From positions 34,603 to 66,060 of the forward strand of contig MLAK01001359.1 in the NCBI GenBank assembly GCA_001839685.1: a DNA stretch of 31,458 nt, given 5' to 3'. Within the stretch, counting starts at the first letter, position 1. Every line of letters begins with the position of its first letter. Below are positions 1-8,074 of the stretch, in pieces. The translations under genes were made by a program, and so were the position numbers. The notes under the pieces were generated by a model that saw nothing but the letters and a program-made list of their open reading frames with translations, was not told where the DNA came from and ran no database searches. Origin of the DNA: Tritrichomonas foetus (Eukaryota > Parabasalia > Tritrichomonadida > Tritrichomonadidae).

Positions 1-574
1 GTTAAACTTTCTTGGGATTTCAAGATTAAGAAGACAAATCATTAATTAATTAATGATCGAATTTGATATCTATCTAAATTTATAGGCAAAAGCAATGAAA
101 AATATTTTTCTGATGGAATTAATGTTATTGATCATTTTCTTCGTATTGAAGTTGGAATTTCTTTCGTTCGAAAATTTCTATACATTCCGTAATCATATAA
201 AATAAATTGAATGTAGAAAAAAAATAATCACAATTCAAAAAGTTCTCTCAATTTTTATTTTGAATGATACTATTGAAACATATTTTGAGTGCTTTTTGAT
301 CGGTGAGACTACATCCTTAATTTTACAAGATAAATGTGATTTGAAATAATACATCTGATGGTGAAGCAACAAAAAGAAATAACATCGAAAAAGTGATTGA
401 AAACTCAATCTTTACTCTGTAAGAATTTTCAGGAATTCTCAAAAGGTGAAAAAATTTATGAATATAATTCAATTTTGAATTATGAATTCAAAATAATGGC
501 TAAACCATCAAAGAAAAAGTTGAGAACAAAATATTATATTGAATTTTTCTGTGAATTCAATTTTTTTTCACCCA
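1..574. other. Non-coding flank
   Basis: AT-rich sequence upstream of the phosphoribosyltransferase. A short frame starting at 95 gives a hydrophobic peptide of about 36 residues, but it resembles nothing I recognise and may be chance. No RNA gene or repeat was seen. Confidence 0.4.
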
Positions 575-579
575 TCACT
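575..579 (+). promoter_or_regulatory. Initiator (Inr) of the phosphoribosyltransferase gene
   Basis: TCACT matches the trichomonad initiator (TCA, pyrimidine, T/A, transcription starting at the A). A start at 577 would give an 18-nt leader before the ATG at 595, typical for these organisms. The motif is short, so its position is the main support. Confidence 0.5.
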
Positions 580-594
580 TTTTTTCGAATCCCC

Positions 595-1134
595 ATGCTC
601 AAGGATCTCGAAGAGATACTCTATGATGAACAAACTATTCAAAATCGCGTGAAAGAACTCGCCAGCGAGCTCACCAAAGAGTATAAAGGAAAAAATCCGG
701 TAATGGTATGCGTATTAACAGGTTCAATTTTCTTTTTCACAGATTTATGCAAAAGTTTGGATTTTGCAATTGATCCAGATTATATCATATGTTCAAGTTA
801 CAACGGCACTCAGTCTTCAGGAAATCTGAAAATTACAAAAGATTTGAAAGCGAATATTGAAGGAAGACATGTGATTGTTGTTGAAGATATCATAGATAGT
901 GGTTTAACAATGTACCAACTGAGACATAATTTGCTCACCAGAAATCCAGCATCCCTCAAAATTTGTGTTTTATGTGACAAAAACGTGAAAAAGAAGTTTG
1001 AAGTGCCAATTGACTATTGTGGATTTCATGTTGTTGATAAATTTATAGTAGGTTATGGTTTTGATTATAACAATAAATATAGGAACATGCCGGTTATTGG
1101 TGTTTTGAAGAAAGATATATATTCAATTCATTAA
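595..1134 (+). CDS. Hypoxanthine-guanine-(xanthine) phosphoribosyltransferase
   Basis: Purine salvage enzyme that joins a free purine base to PRPP to make the nucleotide; parabasalids depend on salvage because they cannot make purines. The 179-residue product shows the type I phosphoribosyltransferase plan: an LTGS loop near residues 41-44, the YIICSSY segment around 63-69 leading into the flexible loop, the PRPP-binding EDIIDSG motif at 97-103, and the late GYGFDYNNKYRN segment that stacks on the base. From memory it closely resembles the Tritrichomonas foetus enzyme in length and sequence, but is not identical. The reading frame stays open upstream to about 397, but that stretch has no family similarity. 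The ATG at 595 fits the usual N-terminus and lies 18 nt after an initiator-like TCACT. The PRPP loop has Ser where Thr is usual. Substrate range (xanthine or not) cannot be settled by eye. Confidence 0.93.
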   Translation: MLKDLEEILYDEQTIQNRVKELASELTKEYKGKNPVMVCVLTGSIFFFTDLCKSLDFAIDPDYIICSSYNGTQSSGNLKITKDLKANIEGRHVIVVEDIIDSGLTMYQLRHNLLTRNPASLKICVLCDKNVKKKFEVPIDYCGFHVVDKFIVGYGFDYNNKYRNMPVIGVLKKDIYSIH

Positions 1135-1358
1135 AAAATTAATGTTTCAAATTTCTATTTTAGTCAGATATTTTACGTAAACTGTACATTACTGAAAATC
1201 TTATGAGAAAAGAATCAAGATAAATATATCTTTTTTTAGAATTCGTTTATTATTTTACCAACATTTCTAATTTCTATTTGTTAAATAAGATTTATTCTCT
1301 GATATCATTCAAAATACTCTAGACATGAATTATTGAAGTTTTAGAAAAAAAGGAAAAC

Positions 1359-1404
1359 GACCGTTAAATAATTGTGAAGAAAAAACGGTTTCATTTGGTT
1401 CATT
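1359..1404 (+). promoter_or_regulatory. M3-like boxes plus initiators of the acyltransferase gene
   Basis: GACCGTTA (1359-1366) and AACGGTTT (1384-1391) both fit the trichomonad M3 core promoter consensus known to bind a Myb-family factor. The second runs into TCATTT (1391-1396), and another TCATTT lies at 1400-1405; both are initiator-like. A start at 1393 or 1402 gives a 13-22 nt leader to the ATG at 1415. The match is to the Trichomonas vaginalis consensus, so use in this species is inferred. Confidence 0.55.
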
Positions 1405-1414
1405 TTCTCATGAA

Positions 1415-2446
1415 ATGAAAGAAGATTACACTTTCCAATTAACAAAAGATGATAACATTGACTCACAAAATACACTAAATTATTTAAATAATCAAGAAGA
1501 TATTCCAGAGGGTACCAAATGGGAAGTTTGCTGTCGTTGTTTTGGCGACCTATTTTCTCCTTTTATCAAAATAAAAACCGACAAAAGTGAGCGTTGTTTT
1601 TGGGGATATATTGAATTTGATCCATGCATGCCAATTTTCGTTTCTTTTCTTTTAATTTTTGTTCATGCAGCTTTTTTCATTTTCCCATTTCAATTTATTA
1701 AATCAAAAATGGTTTGTTTTCTTACGGTTACTATATTTTTATCTTTATTTTTATGGTCATATTTCTTTGCAGCTTGTAGTGATCCTGGATTTCTTCCTTA
1801 TAACTGGGTGCAAACAAAGAAATTCAAATATTCGTGGAAAGAACAACTCACTGGATTAGCAATAAATAATGAACAGATTGAATATGCACGACTTCATCGC
1901 CCAAGCTTTGCATCATTCTCAAAAAGTGCTGGACGTTTTGTGATTCGTGCTGATCATATTTGCGGATGGATAAATAACTGGGTAGGTAAAAGGAATCATA
2001 AACACTTTTTATTGATGAATTTCTGGGGATTCATTTTCTGTTTTAATTTGTTTGGTTGGACAATGGTTGGTTCAGATTCAATTTTATCAAGAGGACCATT
2101 TTCAGCAATGCTTCAATTTATGGTCATTGGACTTGAAGTTATTTTTGGTGCATCATTAACGTTTGTATTTTTTGACTCTATTCATGATTTGGTAGTTGAT
2201 GTAACTCGCATTAAAAAATGGAAAAATCAAAACAATAACAAAAATGGCGATGAATTGAAACATTTAATTGAAGATGAAAATGGTGAAAAGTATGAAAAAT
2301 ATAAAATTGGATGCATGAATTCGATGAGAGAAGTTTGTGGAGAAGGAAGTTTTTTATGTTGGATTTTGCCTATTGAAGCATTTGGAGATGATCTTTCTAT
2401 AAATGAAGATGATTTCCCTGTCCAAGCATCATCAGCTACATATTGA
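1415..2446 (+). CDS. DHHC-type (DHIC variant) protein S-acyltransferase
   Basis: Membrane enzyme of the palmitoyltransferase family, which attaches fatty acyl chains to cysteines of target proteins at ER/Golgi or surface membranes. The 343 residues show four membrane segments (about 72-92, 99-120, 200-218, 233-255), the family's DPG motif after the second (residues 123-125), and the catalytic loop between the second and third, reading RADHICGWINNWVGKRNH with D180-H181-I182-C183 in place of DHHC. The second His is replaced; DHYC versions in other eukaryotes are active. More oddly, the stretch before the loop (about 161-179) has no cysteines, so the usual zinc-binding Cys/His set is missing. 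Enzyme family is confident from topology plus motif; activity is an inference. The gene has a well-formed promoter region: two M3-like boxes and initiator motifs within 60 nt of the ATG. Confidence 0.85.
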   Translation: MKEDYTFQLTKDDNIDSQNTLNYLNNQEDIPEGTKWEVCCRCFGDLFSPFIKIKTDKSERCFWGYIEFDPCMPIFVSFLLIFVHAAFFIFPFQFIKSKMVCFLTVTIFLSLFLWSYFFAACSDPGFLPYNWVQTKKFKYSWKEQLTGLAINNEQIEYARLHRPSFASFSKSAGRFVIRADHICGWINNWVGKRNHKHFLLMNFWGFIFCFNLFGWTMVGSDSILSRGPFSAMLQFMVIGLEVIFGASLTFVFFDSIHDLVVDVTRIKKWKNQNNNKNGDELKHLIEDENGEKYEKYKIGCMNSMREVCGEGSFLCWILPIEAFGDDLSINEDDFPVQASSATY

Positions 2447-2940
2447 ATTACTCAAGACCAGTTTTGTCACATAGTAATTAAATATAGACTATATTAAATA
2501 TCATTTTACAAAAAATACTATTCGAAGCAATCTGATTAATAACTGTAATCAAAGTAATTTTTTATTTTTTATTTTATTTTATTTTTTAAGTGAACTTTCT
2601 TTCATTAAGTTTTTGGATGTTTATTTCTTGAAACTCTCAGCTTAATTCCTAATCTAAAAGCAGTTTTGAAAACCACGGGAACAAACAGTTGATGATGATA
2701 TTCCTGTTTCAGAAAATATATAACAATGTTGGGCAATTTCCTAAGTTAGAGTTTCCAATAGAAATACAGGAAAGAAATGTGACAAATTCTGAAAATAAAG
2801 AACTAAAAAATTGAAAAAGATGAAATTATCGAAAGATAAAAAATAAAATTTTGAGGGATAGAATTTAATTAATATTAAAACAAACAAAGAACAAATATAA
2901 ATTACATGACAATTACATGAAAAAACACCAAATCACGCAC
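2447..2940. other. Convergent intergenic spacer
   Basis: Spacer between the 3' ends of the acyltransferase (+) and phosphatase (-) genes. It holds a low-complexity TTTTA-type run around 2558-2588. No gene or structured RNA was seen. Confidence 0.5.
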
Positions 2941-4143
2941 TTAAGTTGTTGCTTTGAGTTCAAGATTCATTCCCTGGTTCACTTCATCAATCATTGCAGC
3001 AGGTTCAGAAAGCGCTTCATGATCACGAAATCGATCAAGATTAATAACTGTATAATCGAGCTTATTATCGATTTTCAAAAAGGCAGCTTTGGTTTCTTCT
3101 CCATCTTCTTCAATTCTGGTTGAGCTGTGAACAGTTACGATTTTGATATGGTTACCAAAAGGTAATTCAAAACCATCATCAACAGCTTCGTGTCCTCTTA
3201 TCATCATTTCAAGTTTATTCTTTTTAAGGAACCTTTTGAGAGGCTTCTTACCAAAATAGAAACCTAATCCTCTTTCACTTTTCTTGAACTTTTTAACATC
3301 TCGTCTGGGATCTGACCAAAGAAGATCACAAATTCCACTCTCATCAACGTGAATGAGTGGTCGTTCAAGATTTTCTATTTCGCTGATTTTTTTAATTTTT
3401 GGAGATATTCCACCATGTACACAAAATATTTTATCATTGAGAATTGCTGCAAATGGCAAACAATTGAAAACATCATTTAATGATCTCCAAACACCTTTGT
3501 CTTCAAATACATCCATAATTTCATCATATAACCCATTTTCAAGGTTCATATCACTAGTTTCGTGATTTCCTCTGAGTAAGTAAATTCGATCAGGAAAGAG
3601 AATTTTCATCACAAATAAAAAGGTAATAACTTCAATTGAATTTTCTCCTCTGTCGACATAATCTCCTAAAAATAGCATTTTTACATCTGTTTGTTGTTCA
3701 TTCTCAGAAATATTTTCACTACATGTTTTGTTTGGATCATCAGAAAGATCAATTTGGTCTGACAATTGATGATCATCTTGTGTTTCAAAACCAACTTTTT
3801 GTATAATCATATCATTTGATTTTTCAATGATTATTTGGTCGACACTATCTTGCGCTTTGTTGTCTTTAAAAAAGCCAACTTGATCAAATAACATCAAAAG
3901 GTCTTGGTATTGGCCATGTATATCACCAATTATATAACATGGGCCATTAATTCGTAATACATTTTTTTCATCAAGAATTTTTTGGCGAACTTCTTGGCAA
4001 ACTCGATAAACTTCACAGTCTGAAAGATCTGCATGGATGCCACTGGGCTGTCCTTTTATTTCAAGTAGGGTTTCTTTGATGTCTTCGATCATTCGCAATT
4101 TAAAAAATTGAATAACTTTTTGAATATTATAGAAAGAGGACAT
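2941..4143 (-). CDS. PPP-family Ser/Thr protein phosphatase (PP1-like) with acidic insert
   Basis: Metal-dependent Ser/Thr phosphatase of the PP1/PP2A superfamily. All signature motifs are present in order: GDIHG (residues 73-77), GDYVDRG (160-166), GNHE (192-195), HGG (243-245) and RGHEAVDDG (316-324), which supply the two-metal site and phosphate-binding residues. WSDPR (276-280) and GFYFG (294-298) match the PP1 core. The odd point is an insert of about 60 residues (roughly 94-154), rich in Asp, Gln, Glu and Ser, between the first two motifs, where PP1 has only about ten residues. The frame starts at an ATG at 4143; a second Met (residue 18, position 4092) is possible and no clear initiator decides. 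Trichomonads have many such phosphatases, so the exact subtype is left open. Confidence 0.92.
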   Translation of the reverse strand: MSSFYNIQKVIQFFKLRMIEDIKETLLEIKGQPSGIHADLSDCEVYRVCQEVRQKILDEKNVLRINGPCYIIGDIHGQYQDLLMLFDQVGFFKDNKAQDSVDQIIIEKSNDMIIQKVGFETQDDHQLSDQIDLSDDPNKTCSENISENEQQTDVKMLFLGDYVDRGENSIEVITFLFVMKILFPDRIYLLRGNHETSDMNLENGLYDEIMDVFEDKGVWRSLNDVFNCLPFAAILNDKIFCVHGGISPKIKKISEIENLERPLIHVDESGICDLLWSDPRRDVKKFKKSERGLGFYFGKKPLKRFLKKNKLEMMIRGHEAVDDGFELPFGNHIKIVTVHSSTRIEEDGEETKAAFLKIDNKLDYTVINLDRFRDHEALSEPAAMIDEVNQGMNLELKATT

Positions 4144-5723
4144 ATTATATTCAAATTTTCACTTAAAAATTGAGTATGCAAAGAAAAAATACATTGAAAA
4201 TTTAGTGAGTTTGAAAACATTATACAAAAAGTAATTTTATCTCTCACTTTTTGTATGTACTATATAATTTTATTCATCGGAAATATTTTGTGAAGTTGAA
4301 AAATATAATTATTTTTCAATACTCATTTGTCCGATGATTTCAGAAAAAGCAAAATCAAATTGAGTATTTTTATTTCCGTTATTCACTTTTTGTAAGAAAA
4401 CCCATTCTCAAACCATATTTCTTTACTCATTTCTGTTCCCCAATCCCCAAATCCAAATCTATCACCAAAATCTATGTGATAAGTAATTTATCTTTGCTAT
4501 AACACTTTTTGTGTGACTCGTAACCGCTTGCAAGGGTCGAAAACTACAATTCAATTTTTCCGATAGTTCACTCATAAAATAAAACAATTTCATATTAATC
4601 AAAGATAAGTGTCGATTTACAGATGCAATATTATAAAAAATTAAGTGATAACTCATTAGATATCGAGAAAAATCTATATTCGAATTTAATTCAATTTTCT
4701 GATAATCTCATAGAATTGGAACCTAACCCTACTTTTTAGAAAAAGTTCCCAAGTATCTCATAAAAAGTTAACATCGATCATCATCAAATTAGCCATACTT
4801 TGGTGAATGACATGCGGTTTCACTATATCTTATCATTTCTTTTTCAAAGCAAGATATCTTGTCGATTTTTTTCCCCTATTCAATTCGTGATTTGTCACCT
4901 TTCAATTTATGAATGACATCATTGAAACCCTGCTCTCAATAGGTGCAGTATAACCTTATATTGAATTGATGTTGTTCTTTAGTTTCTTCATATCTTGACT
5001 GTGTGAAGAGTATTTTCATTTTACATTGGTTATTTTAACATATAAATATTTTAATGTGCATAGCTACAATAATAATTTTCACTTTCACACTACATCAAGC
5101 AATAGTTAACACATTACATGTTAACCATTCACCGTGATCTCTTAGCCAGTTCTTCCCCCTCTGTTGTTAGACAATTGTTAATTAATAATCATTGATTCCT
5201 TCAAGATACTTGACTTATCTCTATTTTTTGGTCTTTATAGATTTCACCATCATTGTTGTACAACATCAACATCACCGCTGGTGCATTTCACTTTTCAAAA
5301 GTACATCCCTCATTGAATTTGCCGAATCTTCGGCAAAAATTTTCAAGGCCATTTATTTCTACAAAGTACGTGAATTTTTGTGACTTGTGAAAATTATTGA
5401 AAAAAAAACTAAAGATATATGAAATCAAATAAGAAATCTAATAATTGAGGTTGGATAATGTGAAACCTAAAATTTTATGGGATATCCAGTATCTAAGAAA
5501 TTTCAGACACTTTTGAAAAAGTAATGATGTTTGACCGAATAAATTTTTGGAATTTTTTCAAATTTTTCGGCATTTTTTGAACATTTTTGTCACCGTTCAT
5601 TTCTCTCAAAAACTTGACATTCCTTCCAATATTGATCATTTTCAACTTTTTGAAGGAAATTTTCATCTCATTTTTTTTTATTAATCCCCATTTCCTTCAC
5701 CCAAACCCGAATCTTTTTCTATT
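4144..5723. other. Long divergent intergenic region
   Basis: About 1.6 kb between the phosphatase (-) and the ubiquitin-like gene (+). Short frames here (for example 4462-4656 minus, 5192-5383 plus) have no recognisable protein features. The region holds repeated TCACTTTTTGTA words (4244-4255, 4383-4394), a related word at 4502-4515, and a tight GC-rich palindrome at 5318-5337. No tRNA or other RNA gene could be recognised. Confidence 0.5.
5318..5337. repeat. 20-bp palindrome
   Basis: TTTGCCGAA and TTCGGCAAA form perfect 9-bp arms around a 2-nt centre, a GC-rich spot in AT-rich surroundings. It could be a protein-binding site or a small hairpin; no neighbouring gene explains it. Confidence 0.6.
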
Positions 5724-6308
5724 ATGCTTTGTACAAATGAAATAGCCAAGATATACGTTTACCAGCCACAAATGCGCATTCAACATGTCCGAATAAATAT
5801 CAATAAGCCAATATCAACACTCGACCACATTTACAACACCGACAAAACGTTTATTTATAACGGACAAATACTAGATAAACAAAAAACTTTCGAGAATTAC
5901 AATATTTCTGATGGATCCAAAATCGTGATGTTAACTGACGAAATATACAAAAACAACAAGAGCTATGCCGATAGATGGCTTCACATCACACGCGACGGTG
6001 ATATTTTTAACGAGCGAATCGAAATGACCACAAATGTTGAATGTAAGAAAGAAATAGCCAGATTAAGTGATTTGAAATTCGGAAAGCTTGAGTTAAAACC
6101 AAAGAGACTTCTAAGAGCATTCTCACAGCCGATTGCTCAAAACTATGGAAATTCGTCATCATGTTTTGTTCATTCAAGCATTGAAAATGTTTCTAATTCG
6201 AATGACCAAAATCGTTTTTCAATTCATCATTCGAATTCAACATCATTGGTTCTTGATTTTCCTTTGAATTGCTCCCCATCAACTGATCCACTTCCTGTCT
6301 TTTGGTGA
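5724..6308 (+). CDS. Ubiquitin-like domain protein
   Basis: A 194-residue protein whose first part (about 9-72) reads like a ubiquitin fold: two initial strands, a short helix, then the FIYNGQILDKQKTFENYNI segment, which matches the ubiquitin pattern of 'F-x-G-x-x-L, x-x-x-x-T-hxxYxI', and SDGSKIVML for the last strand. There is no C-terminal Gly-Gly, so it is not a conjugatable modifier. Residues 75-133 form a charged region (ADRWLHITRDGDIFNERIE, then KKEIARLSDLKFGKLELKP) that I believe recurs in small trichomonad ubiquitin-like proteins. The C-terminus is Ser/Asn-rich and probably disordered. Several TCATTT/TCATCT initiator-like words lie 50-60 nt upstream (5663-5673). It may act as an adaptor in ubiquitin or proteasome pathways, but the function is not known. 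Confidence 0.72.
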   Translation: MLCTNEIAKIYVYQPQMRIQHVRININKPISTLDHIYNTDKTFIYNGQILDKQKTFENYNISDGSKIVMLTDEIYKNNKSYADRWLHITRDGDIFNERIEMTTNVECKKEIARLSDLKFGKLELKPKRLLRAFSQPIAQNYGNSSSCFVHSSIENVSNSNDQNRFSIHHSNSTSLVLDFPLNCSPSTDPLPVFW

Positions 6309-6767
6309 AGAATTCTTTCTTTTTTGACAAAATTATAATACCACAAAATAATATAAATAATGCAAAATAATATAAATAATGCAAAAGAATATAAATAATG
6401 CAAAATAATATAAATAATGCAAAAGAATAAAAATAATAATACAAAATAAAAATCAAAAAAATGATTACATGATTATGAAAGTACTGCTTCTCTACTATTT
6501 TATTGATTGATTATGTCAATACATTAAAAAAGTCAAGTTAGCACTAAATAATCGAGTAATTTCTTGCGGGTACTTTAATGCTATCATTTTAGTGAACTAA
6601 AAAAATATATTAAAATCTTTCCCTTTATATTTTATTTTATGCTTGGTTAAACGAACTTCGTTTTAGACTCAGAGTCTATAATAATAAAAAATAAATTATA
6701 TGTTAATGTGCTGCTGTCCGAGCTTCAAATTGTAATTTCAAAGCAAATTCACAATTCTCTTTTGTCT
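6309..6767. other. Convergent intergenic spacer
   Basis: Between the ubiquitin-like gene and the membrane-protein gene. Apart from the 19-bp tandem repeat only AT-rich sequence is seen. Confidence 0.5.
6344..6437. repeat. 19-bp tandem repeat, about 4.5 copies
   Basis: Four adjacent 19-bp units of CAAAATAATATAAATAATG (one T/G variant in the third), beginning at 6344, 6363, 6382 and 6401, and a decayed fifth. It lies between two convergent 3' ends. Frames that run through it are artefacts of the repeat. Confidence 0.85.
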
Positions 6768-7484
6768 TTATTTTCTTGTTTTTTCTTTCTTTTTTTCAGC
6801 TAAATCTACGTTTACTGTATCAACATTATTTTCTTCTTCTTTATTTTGATCTTTTTCATCTTTTTCATCATTTTCTTCTATCTTCTTGTGAATGTATTCA
6901 TTTATTTTTTGATTGATGTCTGTTTGGCCATTCGAAAGTGAGTTGTTTTTATTTATTGTGCCAACATTTCGAAACAACTCTTTTGCAACAAAAAGGCTCA
7001 TTAAAGCAATACAAAACAGAACAAGTTTTTTAGTAAATGAGTTTGTATTGGCCTGGTTTTTAACTTTTCTAAATATCATAGATGATTGACCATTTGTTGT
7101 TGTGAATGAAATATGGCCATAAGTTTCATTTTCAAAAATTGCAGAATAGTAACATTGGGCACCACATAAACCTTTGGATATCATTTTTTCAGTTAATTCA
7201 TCATCATAAATATCAAAATTAGCAAGAAGTGATTTTTCTGGAGCTAGTCTTAATATTGAGCCACAAAATTGGTCTTTAAATACAATTTGTAATATATCTA
7301 TAATCTCATCATTATCTTTTAGTGCTTTCCAAATTGAACAAATATTATCATTTCTATTATCAATGTGGCATTCAATTTTGTAAAGAAGTTTACCAGATTT
7401 TTGACTAGATACCTCCCAATCACCTAATATTTTATCTTTCAGATTGAAGTTGTCTGCAAAATAAGTAAGAATAAAAAAGATCAT
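6768..7484 (-). CDS. Single-pass membrane protein, unknown function
   Basis: Not recognised. The 238 residues start with a short hydrophobic stretch (MIFFILTYFADNF) that could be a signal peptide, followed by a 130-residue region with strand-like segments and a few cysteines (40, 49, 74, 107, 111), one clear membrane helix at about 152-171, and a highly charged tail rich in Glu, Lys and Asp ending KKKEKTRK. This suggests a type I protein of the ER or secretory pathway with the charged tail in the cytosol. TCACA on the minus strand (7492-7496) fits the initiator consensus and gives a 10-nt leader, supporting the ATG at 7484. It is a credible gene because of the ordered layout and the well-placed initiator. 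Confidence 0.7.
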   Translation of the reverse strand: MIFFILTYFADNFNLKDKILGDWEVSSQKSGKLLYKIECHIDNRNDNICSIWKALKDNDEIIDILQIVFKDQFCGSILRLAPEKSLLANFDIYDDELTEKMISKGLCGAQCYYSAIFENETYGHISFTTTNGQSSMIFRKVKNQANTNSFTKKLVLFCIALMSLFVAKELFRNVGTINKNNSLSNGQTDINQKINEYIHKKIEENDEKDEKDQNKEEENNVDTVNVDLAEKKKEKTRK

Positions 7485-8074
7485 TTCAATTTGTGAGTAT
7501 AAACCAGTTATAAATTCAAAATAGTTGATAATTGACCAAATTAGTTGATATAAATAACTTTTTGAATAATTAAGTCTCCGGCATTTTTTTCTTTTTTATT
7601 GATATCAATAAACTTTTACAGTAATCGAAGATTTAATATTAAATCTTTCTCTTAATAATTATTTATAATATTATAAATTTAAATATTGAATTGTAATGCA
7701 TATTTAGCGCAGTAACTTTTTCTTTTCCAAATATTCTCAAAATACTGAAGAAGTTATCATTTGAGAAGAAATGACCATTGATTGACTGCCATTTCCAATA
7801 CAGGAAAGTGACCCGTTCAATGATCGAATAAATCAGCCCTATATTTTAATTTATAAAATATGCGTTTTATTTACAATTCTATCGTTTTTCTATTTATATA
7901 ATGAAAAGCATTCTTCTTCGGACAAAGTGTTATATCACTTTTGATAAAACAGTTAAATATACATTATAAAGTTTTCATTGAAGTGAAGAATACCTGATTT
8001 GGTATCTATTTAATATGGAAAGTATTTTTATTAAAATAAATATAGTATATAATAAAATAAAAAATATATGAAAA
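7485..8074. other. Intergenic spacer
   Basis: 590 bp between two minus-strand genes: the promoter side of the membrane-protein gene and the 3' side of the golgin-like gene. AT-rich; nothing further recognised. Confidence 0.45.
7492..7496 (-). promoter_or_regulatory. Initiator of the membrane-protein gene
   Basis: TCACA on the minus strand fits TCA-pyrimidine-T/A, with the predicted start base at 7494, 10 nt before the ATG at 7484. Short motif; position is the support. Confidence 0.45.

Noticed and set aside
397..594. Upstream extension of the phosphoribosyltransferase frame by 66 codons
   Set aside because: Begins at a TTG, has no family similarity, and would place the well-positioned initiator at 575 inside the coding region.
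4509..4545. tRNA-like CTCGTAA loop
   Set aside because: The flanking bases do not form an anticodon stem, and no T-arm or acceptor stem is found.
4462..5383. Short frames 4462-4656 (-) and 5192-5383 (+)
   Set aside because: Under 65 residues, no recognisable motif, and no well-placed initiator; treated as chance.
6193..6456. Hydrophobic minus-strand frame (ALFILFCIIYILL)
   Set aside because: Produced by the 19-bp tandem repeat and antisense to the ubiquitin-like gene; no independent support.
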